The notes below the pieces were generated by a model, which saw only the letters and a list, made by a program, of their open reading frames with translations, searched no databases and was not told the origin of the DNA. Shown in pieces: positions 13,029-13,229 of a stretch of DNA of 13,229 nucleotides. Each line of letters begins with the position of its first letter. Within the stretch, counting starts at the first letter, position 1. Source of the DNA: Desulfobacteraceae bacterium (GTDB taxonomy: Bacteria > Desulfobacterota > Desulfobacteria > Desulfobacterales > Desulfobacteraceae); assembly GCA_022712835.1 (NCBI GenBank), contig JAFLJU010000483.1, forward strand, positions 1 through 13,229, written 5' to 3'. The translations under genes were made by a program, and so were the position numbers.

Positions 13029-13229
13029 TTAATCTTTATCCCCAATGGGATTCACCCGTGTGACAGGTTGTATGGGTTCAATTTTATTCACATTTTGTTC
13101 TCCACGACTCCGGGCTCTGGTATCAATTTTCTTTTTAACATCCATGTATTTTAAAAAATTACCGTAGGGATGAGCCCTCGCCCCCGGGAAAAGCCCCTTA
13201 GTATTCTGGGAATGATTGTTGGAACCCCG
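13029..13229 (-). CDS. C-terminal part of an unidentified protein (cut by the window end)
   Basis: On the minus strand a frame is open from the window edge to a TAA at 13031-13029, giving at least 66 residues. The visible peptide is hydrophilic and rich in Asn, Arg, Lys and Pro, for example GNFLKYMDVKKKIDTRARSR followed by EQNVNKIEPIQPVTRVNPIG and DKD at the end. It has no membrane segment and looks like a disordered tail. The repeated V/I-x-P pattern (IEPIQPVTRVNPIG) recalls short proline-turn proteins I cannot name. An internal ATG (13115-13113 region onward in the MDVKKK segment) could start a 40-residue peptide, but lacks a clear ribosome binding site, so a start beyond the window is more likely. 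It converges on yfcE. Confidence 0.5.
   Translation of the reverse strand, partial: RGSNNHSQNTKGLFPGARAHPYGNFLKYMDVKKKIDTRARSRGEQNVNKIEPIQPVTRVNPIGDKD

Overview
The window reads as an ordinary chromosomal stretch from a mesophilic Gram-negative bacterium, most likely a deltaproteobacterium (Desulfobacterota, Desulfobacter/Desulfobacula-like). This is inferred from moderate-to-low GC, the gene mix (HDOD protein, REC-DUF3369-HD-GYP regulator, stand-alone AMMECR1-domain protein, TrpR-like protein, E. coli-type PurB, IHF-alpha) and the tight gene packing. I see no transposase, integrase, phage gene, CRISPR array or toxin-antitoxin pair, and no clearly new multi-gene system.

Layout. (1) 1-1726, plus strand: 3' part of fxsA, a GTG-started nitroreductase and an HDOD protein, nearly contiguous and probably one transcript. 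(2) 1723-3994, minus strand: an extended-SDR epimerase/3-beta-HSD-like gene overlaps the start of a YihY/BrkB-family membrane protein with a winged-helix-like tail. The YihY stop codon overlaps the HDOD stop codon tail-to-tail. (3) 4042-4162: tRNA-Gly(GCC) with its own strong-looking promoter and an unusual A10-U25 D-stem pair. (4) 4211-5993: an ornithine cyclodeaminase/mu-crystallin family gene (minus) diverges from a Nudix-type hydrolase (plus). Between them a perfect 16-bp palindrome sits at the predicted start of the minus transcript. (5) 5976-6898, minus: an AMMECR1 (AmrA-type) gene followed by a TrpR-family repressor whose 3' end overlaps the Nudix gene. (6) 6899-7267: a non-coding stretch with a promoter and several repeats, leading into a 99-aa conserved-looking protein of unknown function. 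(7) 7627-10592, minus: purB followed 14 nt later by a REC-DUF3369-HD-GYP response regulator. (8) 10841-13013, plus: ihfA with a recognisable promoter, then a Ste24-like M48 membrane protease and a YfcE-type phosphodiesterase that share an ATGA overlap. (9) 13029-13229, minus: the C-terminal end of an unidentified small or disordered protein running off the window.

Functionally the window mixes housekeeping (tRNA, purine synthesis, nucleoid protein, membrane proteolysis) with signalling (HDOD, HD-GYP) and small-molecule metabolism (nitroreductase, SDR, OCD family, Nudix). The most useful leads are regulatory: palindromes and repeats in the intergenic regions near the TrpR-like gene and the OCD/Nudix pair, and the purB/HD-GYP pairing. 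All promoter and operator calls are by eye and unsupported by any search.
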